6,205 nt of DNA. It comes from JAUVKT01 sp964634565 (GTDB lineage Bacteria > Bacteroidota > Bacteroidia > Bacteroidales > VadinHA17). The stretch lies in contig CAZWLP010000110.1 in the NCBI GenBank assembly GCA_964634565.1, positions 1-6,205 of the forward strand, read 5' to 3'. The notes beneath the pieces were generated by a model. That model was given only the letters and a program-made list of their open reading frames with translations, did no database searches and was not told the DNA's origin. Below are positions 6,147 to 6,205 of the stretch, in pieces (the stretch's first letter is position 1; each line of letters begins with the position of its first letter). The position numbers and the translations under genes were made by a program.

Positions 6147-6190
6147 ATTCTCAAAAATCCCTCTGAGCAAGCTCAGGGATTTTTAAGAAT
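6147..6190. terminator. Long bidirectional terminator-like hairpin
   Basis: The arms are ATTCT-C-AAAAATCC-CT-CTGAG and CTCAG-GGATTTTT-A-AGAAT around a CAAG loop. That is 18 base pairs with one C-A mismatch and one 2-base bulge. The A5/T5 runs flanking the GC part give a T-tract on either strand. It may end transcription from either side, or from a gene beyond the right edge of the window. The last 15 bases (6191-6205) show nothing. Confidence 0.65.
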
Positions 6191-6205
6191 TACAAAACCC
6201 AGAGC

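Noticed and set aside
1..6205. CRISPR array, tRNA, rRNA, insertion sequence or defence genes
   Set aside because: No regularly spaced direct repeats, no cloverleaf, no transposase or nuclease motif and no terminal inverted repeats with target duplication were seen.

Overview
The window looks like a chromosomal segment of a Bacteroidota species, probably from the Bacteroidales/Marinilabiliales side. The reasons are the Bacteroidota-type promoter element TAAATTTG, the exbB–(small membrane protein)–exbD–exbD layout, a CBM9-like/DUF5916 outer-membrane protein, a PD40 lipoprotein, AT-rich untranslated regions and mostly absent Shine-Dalgarno sequences. The species cannot be named from this sequence.

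Bases 1-2520 hold one compact four-gene operon on the + strand. A -7 promoter element at 23-30 precedes exbB (73-891). A four-helix membrane protein of unknown function follows (898-1359), then two different exbD genes (1396-1980 and 1982-2467). A strong bidirectional intrinsic terminator (2489-2519) closes the operon. The products should form an inner-membrane, proton-driven ExbB/ExbD motor of the kind that energises TonB-dependent outer-membrane transport. No tonB lies in the window.

Bases 2537-4699 (- strand, convergent with the operon) encode a 720-residue exported protein. It has an N-terminal CBM9-like domain and a C-terminal DUF5916 region predicted to be an outer-membrane beta-barrel. 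Its promoter region (4700-4912) is shared with a divergent + strand gene (4913-5923) for a PD40 beta-propeller lipoprotein. A 9-bp sequence occurs once on each strand inside this divergent region.

Bases 5919-6205 contain no convincing gene but are dense in secondary structure. There are two tandem hairpins right at the lipoprotein stop codon, then a GC-rich (about 56%) segment with nested hairpins, then two more long hairpins. This is the least explained part of the window: either an intergenic repeat of the palindromic type or a structured small RNA. The protein-coding part is ordinary for Bacteroidota, and I see no defence system, CRISPR array, transposase, tRNA or rRNA.
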